Positions 31,439 through 40,440 of a stretch of DNA of 64,000 bases are shown here, one piece after another. A program made the translations under genes and the position numbers. The stretch is from the NCBI GenBank assembly GCA_041394145.1, contig JAWKIW010000013.1, forward strand, positions 74,523 to 138,522, written 5' to 3'. Numbering within the stretch: the stretch's first letter is position 1; each line of letters starts with the position of its first letter. The DNA is from JAWKIW01 sp041394145. GTDB lineage: Bacteria; Actinomycetota; Acidimicrobiia; Acidimicrobiales; Acidimicrobilacustridaceae. The notes below the pieces were generated by a model. It was given only the letters and a program-made list of their open reading frames with translations. It did no database searches and had not been told where the DNA came from.

Positions 31439-32506
31439 GTGACCGACGCCGCCGACCCCCGCGACCGCTACGACTTCGCCAGCGACAACACCGCAGGGCT
31501 GTTCCCCGAGGCGCTCGAGACCTTCGTCGCCGCCAACGAGGGCTTCGTGCCGTCCTACGGCGAGGACGGCTGGACGGCCGCCGCCACCGGGTCGATCCGC
31601 GACCTGTTCGAGGCCGAGTGCGACGTCTACTTCGTCTTCAACGGCACGGCGGCCAACGCGCTGGCGCTGGCCACCCTGTGCCAGTCGTACCACTCGGTGA
31701 TCTGCCACCGTGCCGCCCACGTCGAGACCGACGAGTGCGGCGCTCCCGAGCTGTTCTCCCACGGCGCCAAGCTGCTGCTCGGCGAGGGGGAGGGGGGCCG
31801 CCTCGACCCGGCGTCGGTCGAGCGGCTGGCCACGGCCCGCGCCGACCTGCACTACCCCAAGCCGCGGGCCGTGACGATCACCCAGTCGACCGAGCTCGGC
31901 ACCGTCTACGCGCCCGACCAGGTCGCTGCCGTCGGTGACGTGTGCCGTCGGCTCGGCCTTCGGCTCCACGTCGACGGCGCCCGCCTCGCCAACGCCCTGG
32001 TCTCGGCGCGCACCCGGGAGGCCGGGGCCTCGGCGGCCGACCTCACCTGGCGGGCCGGCGTCGACGTGCTGTCGCTCGGGGGCACCAAGGCGGGCATGGG
32101 CCTCGGCGAGGCCGTCGTGTTCTTCGACCGCGCCCTGGGTGAGGAGTTCGCCTGGCGGTGCAAGCAGGCCGGCCAGCTGGCGTCGAAGATGCGGTTCGTG
32201 TCGGCTCCGTGGAGCCGGGTCCTCGCCGACGGGTCCTGGCTGCGCCACGCCGCCCACGCCAACGCCATGGCTCAACGCCTCGCCGACGGGCTCGCCGCCA
32301 TCGACGGCGTGGAGCTGGTGCATCCGACCGAGGCCAACGAGGTCTTCGTGTCCCTCGACGAGCGGGCTCGCCAGGCGCTGCGCGCCGGACGGTGGGTCGC
32401 CTACGACTTCGTCGGTGGCGGCACCCGGCTGGTGTGCTCGTGGGCCACCACCGAGGCGGCGGTCGACCAGCTGGTCGCCGACGTGCGCACCGGCCCGGGC
32501 GGCTGA
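31439..32506 (+). CDS. Low-specificity L-threonine aldolase / beta-eliminating lyase
   Basis: A 355-residue fold-type I PLP enzyme. DFASDNTAGLFPEALETF and FVFNGTAANALALATL form the cofactor phosphate pocket; HVDGARLANAL contains the PLP-binding Asp and Arg, and DVLSLGGTKAGMGLGEAVVFF the Schiff-base Lys. FKQAGQL-type sequence (CKQAGQLASKMRF) follows as in threonine aldolases. The expected reaction is threonine or allo-threonine to glycine and acetaldehyde. The start GTG 31439 was preferred over the longer frame from 31337. Confidence 0.9.
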   Translation: MTDAADPRDRYDFASDNTAGLFPEALETFVAANEGFVPSYGEDGWTAAATGSIRDLFEAECDVYFVFNGTAANALALATLCQSYHSVICHRAAHVETDECGAPELFSHGAKLLLGEGEGGRLDPASVERLATARADLHYPKPRAVTITQSTELGTVYAPDQVAAVGDVCRRLGLRLHVDGARLANALVSARTREAGASAADLTWRAGVDVLSLGGTKAGMGLGEAVVFFDRALGEEFAWRCKQAGQLASKMRFVSAPWSRVLADGSWLRHAAHANAMAQRLADGLAAIDGVELVHPTEANEVFVSLDERARQALRAGRWVAYDFVGGGTRLVCSWATTEAAVDQLVADVRTGPGG

Positions 32507-32591
32507 TCCCCCGGCGGTCTGGGGCCGGGGCGACGAAACGTCGCGGTCACGGCGGCGTTCCCCGCCGTTCACGGTCCGCCCCTACGCTGCC

Positions 32592-32651
32592 GCAACCCGG
32601 CGACCCGGCAACCCGGCGACCCGGCGACCCGGCGACCCGGCGACCCGACGG
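32592..32651 (+). repeat. 9-bp tandem repeat in the leader of the acetyl-CoA hydrolase gene
   Basis: About six to seven tandem copies of a 9-base unit (CGGCGACCC, two copies with CGGCAACCC) lie between a TACGCT -10 candidate (32583-32588) and the ATG at 32675. The array would form most of the 5' untranslated RNA. It is too short and uniform for a CRISPR array. Confidence 0.8.
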
Positions 32652-32674
32652 CCCGATGCACGAGACGGACGGAC

Positions 32675-33979
32675 ATGGCGACGAGCAACGAACGGCAGGT
32701 GGCGGCGACACGGCGGGAGCCCGACGACGTCCTCGACCACGTCGGCCCGGGCGCCGATGTCGTCGTGCCGCTCGCCTGCGGGGAGCCGCGCGTGCTGCTG
32801 CAGGTGCTCGACGAGGCCGCTGCCGCCGGCCGGCTCGAGGGCGTGCGGGTGCACCAGATGCACACGGCCCACGACTACCCGTTCCTGCACGGCGTGTACG
32901 GCGACCGCCTCCACCACGTGTCGTACTTCTTGAGCGCCATCGGCCGGGCCGCCCACGACGAGGGCGGCTGCAGCCTGGTGCCGGCCCACTTCTCCGACAT
33001 GCCCCGGCTCCTGCAGCGCACGACCCGGTGCTCGTTGCTCGTCGCCCGGGCCGCTCCGCCCGACCGCCACGGCTACTTCTCCCTCGGCACCAACGCCGAC
33101 TACTCGGCCCGCTTGCTCGGCGAGGTGCCGGTGTTCCTCGAGGTGAACCCGCACATGCCCCGCACCTTCGGGGAGAACAACGTGCACGTCAGCCAGATCC
33201 TGGGGTGGTGCGAGGCCGACGAGCCGCTGTTCGAGGTCGATCCACCACCCGTCACCGACCTCGACCGCCACATCGCCGCCTACGTGGCCGAGCGGGTGCC
33301 GGACGGGGCGACCCTGCAGGCCGGCATCGGCTCGGTGCCCAACGCCGTGCTCGAGCTGCTCGCCGACCACCGCGACCTCGACATCCACACCGAGCTGATC
33401 TCCGACGGGGTGGTCGACCTGGTCGAGTCGAGAGCCGTCACCGGCACCCGCAAGACCACCCGTCCGGGCAAGGTCTTCACCACCTTCGCCGCCGGCAGTC
33501 GGCGGACCTACGACTGGCTGGCCGACAACCCCATCGTGGAGATGCTGCCCGGTCGACTGGGTCAACGATCCGCGCGTCATCGGTCAGAGGAGCGCTTCGT
33601 GTCGATCAACGCCACCGTCGAGGTCGACTTCCTCGGCCAGTGCAACCCGAGACCATCGCCGGTCGGGCCTGGTCGGGCAGCGGGGCCAGGCCGACTTCGC
33701 CCGTGGGGCGATGCACTCGCCCGAGGCCAGGGGTTCGTCGTGCTGCACTCCACGGCCGGTGACGGGCGCATCTCGCGCATCGTGCCTCGACTCTCGCCGG
33801 GTGCGGCCGTCACCCCACCGACAAGAACACCGTCGACAAGGTGGTGACCGAGCTGGTGTGGCCGAGCTGCGGGGCCGCACCATCGGCGAGCGCACGCGGG
33901 CGCTCATCGACATCGCCCATCCCGACCATCCGGGAGGACCTGGAGCGGCGGCCGCCGAGCTCGCTACCTGGCCTGGTGA
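32675..33979 (+). pseudogene. Acetyl-CoA hydrolase/transferase, 3' third frame-broken
   Basis: The first 290 residues read cleanly: GADVVVPLACGEPRVLLQVLDEAA, VRVHQMHTAHDYPFLHG, FSDMPRLLQRTTRCSLLVARAAPPDRHGYFSLGTNADYS, and ATLQAGIGSVPNAVLELLADHRDLDIHTELISDGVVDL, a CoA-transferase family I (acetyl-CoA hydrolase/4-hydroxybutyrate CoA-transferase) pattern. From about 33550 the family sequence continues but hops frames: VDWVNDPRVIGQ, EERFVSINATVEVDFLGQC, ETIAGRAWSGSG, QADFARGAMHSPEA, GFVVLHSTAGDGRISRIVPRLSPGAAVT, DKNTVDKVVTE, GVAELRGRTIGERTRALIDIAHPDH. One more repaired base gives a normal end with stop at 33977-33979. At least six indels are needed. Because the next gene is damaged in the same way, the region may be badly sequenced and the gene functional. 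Confidence 0.75.
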
Positions 33980-34053
33980 TCCGGCCTCGAGCGGCGTCGA
34001 AGGTCCCGGCGCAGCGTCTCGGCGCTCGGCCGACCGGCTCGGGCGCCGCTCGC

Positions 34054-34059
34054 TAGGGT
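34054..34059 (+). promoter_or_regulatory. -10 box (TAGGGT) for the flippase-like gene
   Basis: TAGGGT is six bases before GTG 34066 and helps fix the start of the broken flippase-like gene. Confidence 0.4.
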
Positions 34060-34065
34060 GGCGAG

Positions 34066-36435
34066 GTGGAGGGCCAGGGCGTGCCGGGGGCGATGGCGTT
34101 CGGCGCTCGTCCGACCGGCGGGGGCGGGGATCGTCGCCGTGCCGCTGACGTCCGCGGCTGCTCGCCGGGTCGGTGGGGGCGTCGCTGCTGTCCGCGCTGC
34201 TCACCGCGTCCCCGTCGGCGACCGAGGACTGGTGCGCTGGCTGTCGGACCTCAGGTGGAACCCGCAGTGGCTCGGCACGACCGGCCGCTGGCTCCTCGTG
34301 GTGGTCCTGCCTGCCCTGGCTGTGATCGCGCGTGACCACGGGAGCTGGCGCCTGCTGCTCAGCGGCGACGGCGGCGGTCACCTCGGTGGTCGTGGTGCTG
34401 GCCCTCGTCCCGTTCGCGCAGCCGCCGGCGGCTGCCCAGCAGGGCTCGACGCCTTCGGCATCCCGTCGCACTTCCCCCTCTTCGAGGTGGCAGTCCCCTC
34501 GCGTGATCCTCGCCGTCGCCGGCGCCTTCCTCGGCCCGCCGGCTCGTCGCTTCCTGGGCGTGCTCGTCACCGTCGGCCTCATCGGCTTCGTCATCGGTGA
34601 GCAGGCCCTGCTGCTCGACGTTGCGGCCAGTGCCCTGGCCGGTTGGGCGGCGGCCGGTCTGGCGGGTCTGGTGTTCGGGTCGCCGGTAGGGGGACGCCAC
34701 CCCGTCGGAGGTCGAGCACGGCCTGAGCAGGCTCGGCGTCTCGGCCGACGACGTCGTCCCCACCGGGCACGCCGGGCCGGGCACGCTACGGCGCTCGTGT
34801 CGACGGCGGCGCCGTCCTCGTCGACGTCCACGGGCTGAGGCCGAGGACGCTGCAAGCGCTGCAGCGGACCTGGCACGCCATCATCGACAGCGGGCGGCCC
34901 GGCACGGCTCGCGCGGTCGGCCGTCGCGAGCAGGCCGAGCACGAGGCCCTGTGCCTCGGGCTCGCCGACGAGCCGGCGTCCCGGTGCCCGACCTCGGCGG
35001 TCGGCGCCGTCGGCCCGGCGGCCGACGGCTACGTCGTATCTTCGCCGATGACGGGGCGCAGTCGCTGCCGTGACGTCGACGACGGTCCGTCAGCGACGAC
35101 CTGCTGCGCTCGGCCTGGCAGGCGGTCGCCTGCGTGCCATGCGCCGGGCTCGCCCACCGCCTCCTCGACACCTCGGCCATGCAGGTGCGACCCGACGGCT
35201 CGGTGCAGCTGACCGACTGGTTCGCCGCCCGCCCGGCCGCCGGCCAGGACGAGTGCGACCGGACGTACACCTTCCTGCTGGACCACCGCGCCGCGACTGA
35301 TCGACCTGCCCGTGGCGGCGGCCATCGACGTGCTCGGCTGACGCAGCGCTCGCCCGCCCTGCCGTTGTGCCAGCTCGCCGTCCTCGACGCCCGTGCCCGC
35401 GACCAGCCGAACAAGCACGTGGCGCTGACGTCCGCACCGCGGCCGCCGACGCACTGGGCACCGGCGCCGACCTGGCCGAGCTGCGCCGCGTGTCGTGGTC
35501 GGACCTGCTGATGGTCGGCGGCACCGTCTCGGCTTCTGGTTGCTGTACAGCCAGCTGGCGAGCCTGGACGACCTGTGGTCGACGCGCTCGCCGACGCCGA
35601 CTGGGCGTGGGCGATCGTCGTCGTGGTGCTCGCACAGGTGTCGGTCGTCTTCACGGCCGTCGCCCTGCAGGGCGCGGTGGTGCAGCGCCTGCCGCTGGCC
35701 AGCGGTGGCCCTCGAGTACGCCGACCTGTTCACCGGCCTCGTCGGGGGACCGTGGCGATCACCGCCACCAACATCCGCTACTTCCAGCGCCAGGGGCTCG
35801 CCGGGACCACGGCGGTGACCTCCGGTGTGGTGAGCAGCCTGGCCGGCGGGGTCATCCAGTTCGTCATCGTGGTCGTCTCGCTCCCGTTCCTGCTCTCGTC
35901 CGGACGCCTGCAGCTGTCCGACGCAGGAGGGGGCGGCGACGGCGGTGGTGGAGGGAGCCTGTTCGTCCGGGCCGTGATCGTGCTCGCGGTCATCACGGGG
36001 ATCTTGATGCTGATCCCCCGGTTCCGCTCCTCGGTGGTGGGCAAGGTGAAGCCCCAGGTCGACAAGGCCTGGGTGGACGTCCGTGATCTGTTGCGCCGAC
36101 CGCGCCAGCTGATGACCATGCTCGGTGGGCAGGCTGCCAGCCAAGTGGTCCTGGCGGTGACGCTCGGTGCCTCCCTGCGGGCCTTCGGTGGGTCCCTCCC
36201 GTTCGTGGACCTGTTGGTGATCAACACCTTCGCCGCGCTGATCGGTGGACTGGCACCGGTTCCGGGCGGCCTCGGAGCGGTCGAGGCCGGCCTCATCGGC
36301 GGGTTCACCGCCTTCGGCGTCGACTCGACCCAGGCCGGCGCCGCCACCTTCGTGTTCCGGCTGTTCACCGCCTACCTGCCACCGGCGTGGGGCTGGCCGA
36401 CGATGGCGTGGATGCGCCGTCGTGCGCTGCTGTGA
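34066..36435 (+). pseudogene. Membrane protein with kinase-like domain and flippase-like (LPG-synthase TM) domain, 5' two thirds frame-broken
   Basis: Read across frames this is one protein of about 790 residues. First comes an N-terminal membrane part (GRWLLVVVLPALAVIARDHGSWRLLLS, VILAVAGAFLGPPARRFLGVLVTVGLIGFVIGEQALLLDVAASALAGWAAAGLAGLVFGS). A soluble kinase-like part follows (PSEVEHGLSRLGVSADDVVP, RYGARVDGGAVLVDVHG, EQAEHEALCLGLADE, AHRLLDTSAMQVRPDGSVQLTDWFAARPA). The C-terminal part is an intact flippase-like domain from about 35750 (VAITATNIRYFQRQGLAGTTAVTSGVVSSLAGG, INTFAALIGGLAPVPGGLGAVEAGLIGG). The family is known from actinobacteria (lysylphosphatidylglycerol-synthase TM region, PF03706-like) and probably moves or modifies lipids. 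About ten frame changes fall between 34100 and 35750 and none after. Called pseudogene as sequenced; consensus error is likely. Confidence 0.7.
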
Positions 36436-36442
36436 GCCGCGC

Positions 36443-37012
36443 CTAGGTCGGCGTCGGCACCAGCGCGCGCACGGCGAGGTCGATGAGCGTCGCCAGGTGC
36501 TCGGGGGAGAGCGGTTCCTGCCGCACGAAGACGTGCAGGAAGAGCGGGCCCTCGATGAGCTCGATCGCCTGGTCGAGGTCGACGTCGGCTCGGATCTCAC
36601 CCCGGGCCCGGGCCAGCTCGAGGACGGTGCGCACGGGCAGCGTCCGCTCCCGTTCGAGGGCCTCGTGCAGGCGGCGCAGCTCGGGGTCGCGTCGCGCCGA
36701 GCTCAACAGCCCGAGGATCAGCGGGCGGAGGTCCTCGTCGTTGGCCAGGTGCAGGCGGCTGCCGAACAGCACGGCGAGGTCTTGGCGCAGCGAGCCGGTG
36801 TTCGGGGTGGGTACCGGCTCGATCAAGGAGTCGAGGGCGGCCACCAGCAGCTCGTGGGCGCTGGCGAAGTGCCGGTAGATGGTGGTCTTGGCCACGCCGG
36901 AGCGCTGGGCGACCGCGTCGACGGTGCACGCCTCGGGGCCCTGCTCGAGGAGCAGCTCCCGGGCGGCCGCCAGGGCCTTGGTGTGGGCCTCCCGGCTCAG
37001 GGTGCGGGCCAT
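36443..37012 (-). CDS. TetR-family transcriptional regulator
   Basis: A 189-residue repressor with the TetR helix-turn-helix TVDAVAQRSGVAKTTIYRHFASAHELLVAAL at residues about 28-58 and a helical ligand domain (a TetR_C-like C-terminus with LRPLILGLLSSARRDPELRRLHEALERERT). It is divergent from the MMPL exporter gene with about 200 bases between them, and two matching operator-like sites lie in that space. It most likely represses both itself and the exporter until an exporter substrate or lipid ligand binds. The ATG at 37010-37012 is the family-consistent start. Confidence 0.9.
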   Translation of the reverse strand: MARTLSREAHTKALAAARELLLEQGPEACTVDAVAQRSGVAKTTIYRHFASAHELLVAALDSLIEPVPTPNTGSLRQDLAVLFGSRLHLANDEDLRPLILGLLSSARRDPELRRLHEALERERTLPVRTVLELARARGEIRADVDLDQAIELIEGPLFLHVFVRQEPLSPEHLATLIDLAVRALVPTPT

Positions 37013-37014
37013 AA

Positions 37015-37032
37015 CGCTACGAAAGTGTAGTG
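37015..37032. promoter_or_regulatory. TetR operator 1 (CGCTAC-N6-GTAGTG)
   Basis: CGCTACGAAAGTGTAGTG is an imperfect 6+6+6 inverted repeat. It covers the likely -10 box of the regulator gene (TACACT on the minus strand, 37024-37029), so binding would block autotranscription. It matches operator 2 in both half-sites. Confidence 0.65.
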
Positions 37033-37140
37033 ATTGCTGAGGCGGATGGGACATCTCGTCCACAGCGATGCCAGCGGGACAGGGCAGGTGAAATCCGTCA
37101 TAGGTGGTGGTCGCCGATGGTCGGAAGCGGATAGACAGTC

Positions 37141-37158
37141 CGCTACAGGTTCGTAGCG
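37141..37158. promoter_or_regulatory. TetR operator 2 (CGCTAC-N6-GTAGCG)
   Basis: CGCTACAGGTTCGTAGCG is a perfect 6+6+6 inverted repeat 59 bases upstream of the exporter ATG, within the expected promoter region. Same half-sites and spacing as operator 1. Confidence 0.7.
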
Positions 37159-37216
37159 ATTTCGCCGCCTGAGGCGACGAGGACCACCGCCGACGGCGGT
37201 GAGAGGGAGCGACGAC

Positions 37217-39598
37217 ATGCTGGGTCGCATCGGACGGTGGTGCTTCCGACACCGGTGGGCGACGGTCGGCCTGTGGGTGGCGGCGCTCGTGGTGCTGTCG
37301 GGCGTCGCCGGGTCCGCCGGCGCCCGGTTCTCCGACGAACGGGGGATCCCGAGCTCGGAGTCGGCCGACGGCTTCGCCATCCTCGAGCAGTCCTTCGGAC
37401 GGGAGGCCGGCGGGGTCCAGAGCGGCACGGTCGTGTTCACCGCCGACCGCCCCGTCACCGATCCCGCGGTCCGCTCGCTGATCGAGCCCTACCTCGCCCA
37501 GATCGCCACGCTCGAGGGCGTGACCTCGGTGGTGAGCCCCTACGACCCGATGGGCGCGCGGCAGATCGCCACCAGGGGCGACCGCGCCGGCGAGCTTGCG
37601 TACGCCCGCGTCAACGTCAGCCCCGATCTCGACCAGGTGCAGGCCGCCGAGCTCGGCAAGAAGCTCCGCGAGGCGGCACCGACGGTGCCGGGTGGGCAGG
37701 TCGAGGTGGGCGGGCAGGTCTTCGCCGAGTTCACCCCGCCCAACTCCGAGGCCGTCGGCCTCGCCTTCGCCGTCGTCGTGCTCATCCTGGCCTTCGGCTC
37801 GGTGCTCGCCATGGGCCTCCCGATCGGCGTCGCCCTCGCCGGGGTGGGCACCGGTGCCGCCCTCATCACGCTGCTGTCGCACGTGATGACCATCCCGGAG
37901 TTCTCCACGACCATCGGCGCCATGATCGGTCTGGGCGTGGGCATCGACTACGCCCTGTTCATCGTCACCCGCTACCGCGAGGGCCTGCACAAGGGCATGG
38001 CCCCCGTCGACGCGACCGGTGTCGCCATGGACACGGCCGGTCGGGCCGTGCTCTTCGCCGGCCTCACCGTGGTGATCTCGCTGCTCGGCATGCTGTTGAT
38101 CGGGCTGAGCTTCGTGTCCGGCCTCGGCATCGCCGCCGCCACCACGGTGCTGGTCACGATGATCGCCTCCACCACACTGCTCCCGGCGCTGCTGGGCCTG
38201 GCCGGGGAGCGGGTCGAGGTCACCCGCTGGCGCGGCCTCATCGCCGCCGGCTTCGTCGCGGTGGCGCTGCTCGGGGCCGGGCTCAAGATCCAGCCGCTGC
38301 TCATCGGCCTGCCCCTCGCCGTGGTGGTGGTGCTGGCCGGGTTCGTGGTCGGCCCGCTCAAGAAGCAGGTCCCCCAGCGCCACCGCAAGCCGGTGCGCGA
38401 CACGACGGCCTACAAGTGGAGCCGGGTGATCCAGGCGCGGCCGTGGACCGCCGCCATCGGCGGCACCATCGTGCTGCTGGTGCTCGCCGCGCCGGCGCTG
38501 TCGCTGCACCTCGGCTTCTCCGACGAAGGCAACTTCCCCGGCCGACACGAGCACCAAGCGTGCGTACGACCTCATCGCCGACGGCTTCGGGGCCGGCTTC
38601 AACGGCCCCTTCCTCGTCGTGACGAAGGTCGACGGGGCCCAGGACCTCGCGACGCTGGTCGAGCTGTCCAAGGCGCTCGCCGCCACGCCGGGCGTGGCCG
38701 AGGTGTCGCCGCCGGTCCCGAACGACCCCGCGGCGCCGACCGCCGCGCTGATCCAGGTCGTGCCCACGACCGCCCCACAGGACGTCGCCACCGAGGACCT
38801 CGTCAACCGGCTGCGGACCGAGGTCGTTCCGCCGCCGTGCAGGGCACGGACCTCCAGCCCAAGGTCAGCGGGTTCGTGCCCATCGCCATCGACTTCAGCT
38901 CCTACCTCGCCGGTCGGATGGTTGCGTTCTTCGCCGTCGTGCTGGCGCTGTCGTTCCTGCTGCTGATGGCGGTGTTCCGGTCGGTGCTGGTGCCGCTGAA
39001 GGCGGTGATCATGAACATGCTCTCGCTGGCGGCCGCCTACGGCATCGCCGTGGCGATCTTCCAGTGGGGATGGGGCGGCTCGCTGCTCGGCATCGCCGGC
39101 GCGCCGATCGAGCCCTTCATCCCGATGATGATGTTCGCCATCGTCTTCGGCCTGTCGATGGACTACGAGGTCTTCCTGCTGTCGCGCATCAAGGAGGAGT
39201 ACGACCTCACCGGCGACGCCAAGACCTCGGTGGCCGACGGCCTGGCCGCCACCGCCCGGGTCATCACCGCCGCCGCCGCCATCATGGTCGTCGTCTTCGG
39301 CAGCTTCTTGTTCGAGGACAGCCGCATCGTGAAGCTGTTCGGCCTCGGTCTGGCCGTCGCCGTGCTGCTCGACGCCACGCTCATCCGCATGCTGCTGGTG
39401 CCGGCGACGATGGAGCTGCTGGGTGAGAGGAACTGGTGGCTGCCGCGGTGGCTCGACCGCATCCTGCCCCGCATCTCGGTCGAGGGCCACGAGGAGGACA
39501 TCCCGATCAGCCACCTCGAGACCGACGGCTCGTTCGTGCCGGGCGGGGAGTCGCCCGCGGCCGACCGCGAGGCCACTGAGCCCGAGCCCGTGGGCTGA
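37217..39598 (+). CDS. MMPL-family (RND superfamily) exporter, two compensating frameshifts
   Basis: About 793 residues of an MMPL-type proton-driven exporter. The N-terminus is MLGRIGRWCFRHRWATVGLWV, followed by a periplasmic porter region. The first TM bundle has GLAFAVVVLILAFGSVLAMGLPIG and the proton-relay motif IGLGVGIDYALFIVTRYREGL. The second bundle has IEPFIPMMMFAIVFGLSMDYEVFLLSRIKEEY. Between about 38541 and 38832 the true sequence lies in another frame (ADTSTKRAYDLIADGFGAGFNGPFLVVTKVDGAQDL, PGVAEVSPPVPNDP), so one indel opens and a second closes a 290-base excursion in the second periplasmic loop. It probably exports a lipid or toxic compound and is under control of the divergent TetR gene. 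Confidence 0.88.
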   Translation: MLGRIGRWCFRHRWATVGLWVAALVVLSGVAGSAGARFSDERGIPSSESADGFAILEQSFGREAGGVQSGTVVFTADRPVTDPAVRSLIEPYLAQIATLEGVTSVVSPYDPMGARQIATRGDRAGELAYARVNVSPDLDQVQAAELGKKLREAAPTVPGGQVEVGGQVFAEFTPPNSEAVGLAFAVVVLILAFGSVLAMGLPIGVALAGVGTGAALITLLSHVMTIPEFSTTIGAMIGLGVGIDYALFIVTRYREGLHKGMAPVDATGVAMDTAGRAVLFAGLTVVISLLGMLLIGLSFVSGLGIAAATTVLVTMIASTTLLPALLGLAGERVEVTRWRGLIAAGFVAVALLGAGLKIQPLLIGLPLAVVVVLAGFVVGPLKKQVPQRHRKPVRDTTAYKWSRVIQARPWTAAIGGTIVLLVLAAPALSLHLGFSDEGNFPGRHEHQACVRPHRRRLRGRLQRPLPRRDEGRRGPGPRDAGRAVQGARRHAGRGRGVAAGPERPRGADRRADPGRAHDRPTGRRHRGPRQPAADRGRSAAVQGTDLQPKVSGFVPIAIDFSSYLAGRMVAFFAVVLALSFLLLMAVFRSVLVPLKAVIMNMLSLAAAYGIAVAIFQWGWGGSLLGIAGAPIEPFIPMMMFAIVFGLSMDYEVFLLSRIKEEYDLTGDAKTSVADGLAATARVITAAAAIMVVVFGSFLFEDSRIVKLFGLGLAVAVLLDATLIRMLLVPATMELLGERNWWLPRWLDRILPRISVEGHEEDIPISHLETDGSFVPGGESPAADREATEPEPVG

Positions 39599-39760
39599 CG
39601 GGGAGCGACCCGATCGAGCCGCGTCGGCGGGGCTCGGCCGCGGGTTCGTCAACCGCCGAGGTCGGTGTGGTATCCCCGTGGCCTATGGTTCCCCGCCTCG
39701 CCGTGCTCGTCGGCGCTCGTCGGGTGCCGGTCGCTCCGGCCCCCGGGTGTGAGGTCGGTC

Positions 39761-40429
39761 GTGGCTGACGAGGACGCCGGTGGCCGCCGCACGCACGAGG
39801 ACCGCCTCGCCGCCCGCCTGCCCGCCGGTGCCATGCAGGAGGCGGCGACCGCCGACGAGCCCGTCGCCGCCGTCCTCGCCACGTTGACCCCGACCCAACG
39901 TCGTCGCCTGCTGCTCGGCGCCATCGCCCGCATCCTGACGCTCACGGTGCTCCTGCTCGTCGTGTACTTCGTGGTGCCCCTCGAGCGGGACACGTCGGTG
40001 TCAGCGCTGGTGCTGCTGGTGCTCGGCATGATCGGCCTCACCGCCATGCTCGTCCACCAGGTGCGGCGGATCCTCACCTCGCCGATGCCCCAGCTGCGCG
40101 CCGTCGAGAGCCTCGCCACCACCGTCCCCCTGTTCATCGTGCTGTTCTCGCTCATCTACGTCGCGATGTCGCAGAGCAACCCGGCGAGCTTCAGCGAGCC
40201 CATCACCCGGGTCACCGGCCTCTACTTCACGGTCACGGTCCTGGCGACCGTCGGCTTCGGTGACGTCACCGCGGTCACCGACTCGGCGCGCATCGTGGTC
40301 ACCATCCAGATGATCCTCGACCTGGTGCTGATCGGCATCCTCGTGAAGGTGATCCTCGGGGCGTCGCGCATCGGCGTGCAGCGCCGCCGGGCCGAGGCGA
40401 CGGGGCACGCGACCCCGGCCGACGGCTGA
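39761..40429 (+). CDS. Two-TM-type ion channel protein (K+ channel pore)
   Basis: About 222 residues. TM helices lie near residues 40-62 (LGAIARILTLTVLLLVVYFVV) and 70-90, a third near 112-130, and then the pore module ITRVTGLYFTVTVLATVGFGDVTAVTDSARIVVTIQMILDLVLIGILVKVI. The selectivity filter is TVGFGD instead of the canonical TVGYGD, a variant still K+-selective in known channels. There is no C-terminal RCK domain, only a short basic tail. GTG 39761 is chosen as start (GTG 39749 is an alternative four codons upstream). Confidence 0.85.
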   Translation: MADEDAGGRRTHEDRLAARLPAGAMQEAATADEPVAAVLATLTPTQRRRLLLGAIARILTLTVLLLVVYFVVPLERDTSVSALVLLVLGMIGLTAMLVHQVRRILTSPMPQLRAVESLATTVPLFIVLFSLIYVAMSQSNPASFSEPITRVTGLYFTVTVLATVGFGDVTAVTDSARIVVTIQMILDLVLIGILVKVILGASRIGVQRRRAEATGHATPADG

Positions 40430-40440
40430 CGCGTCGTGGT

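Noticed and set aside
32592..32651. Possible CRISPR array
   Set aside because: The units are only 9 bases, adjacent and nearly identical with no spacers.
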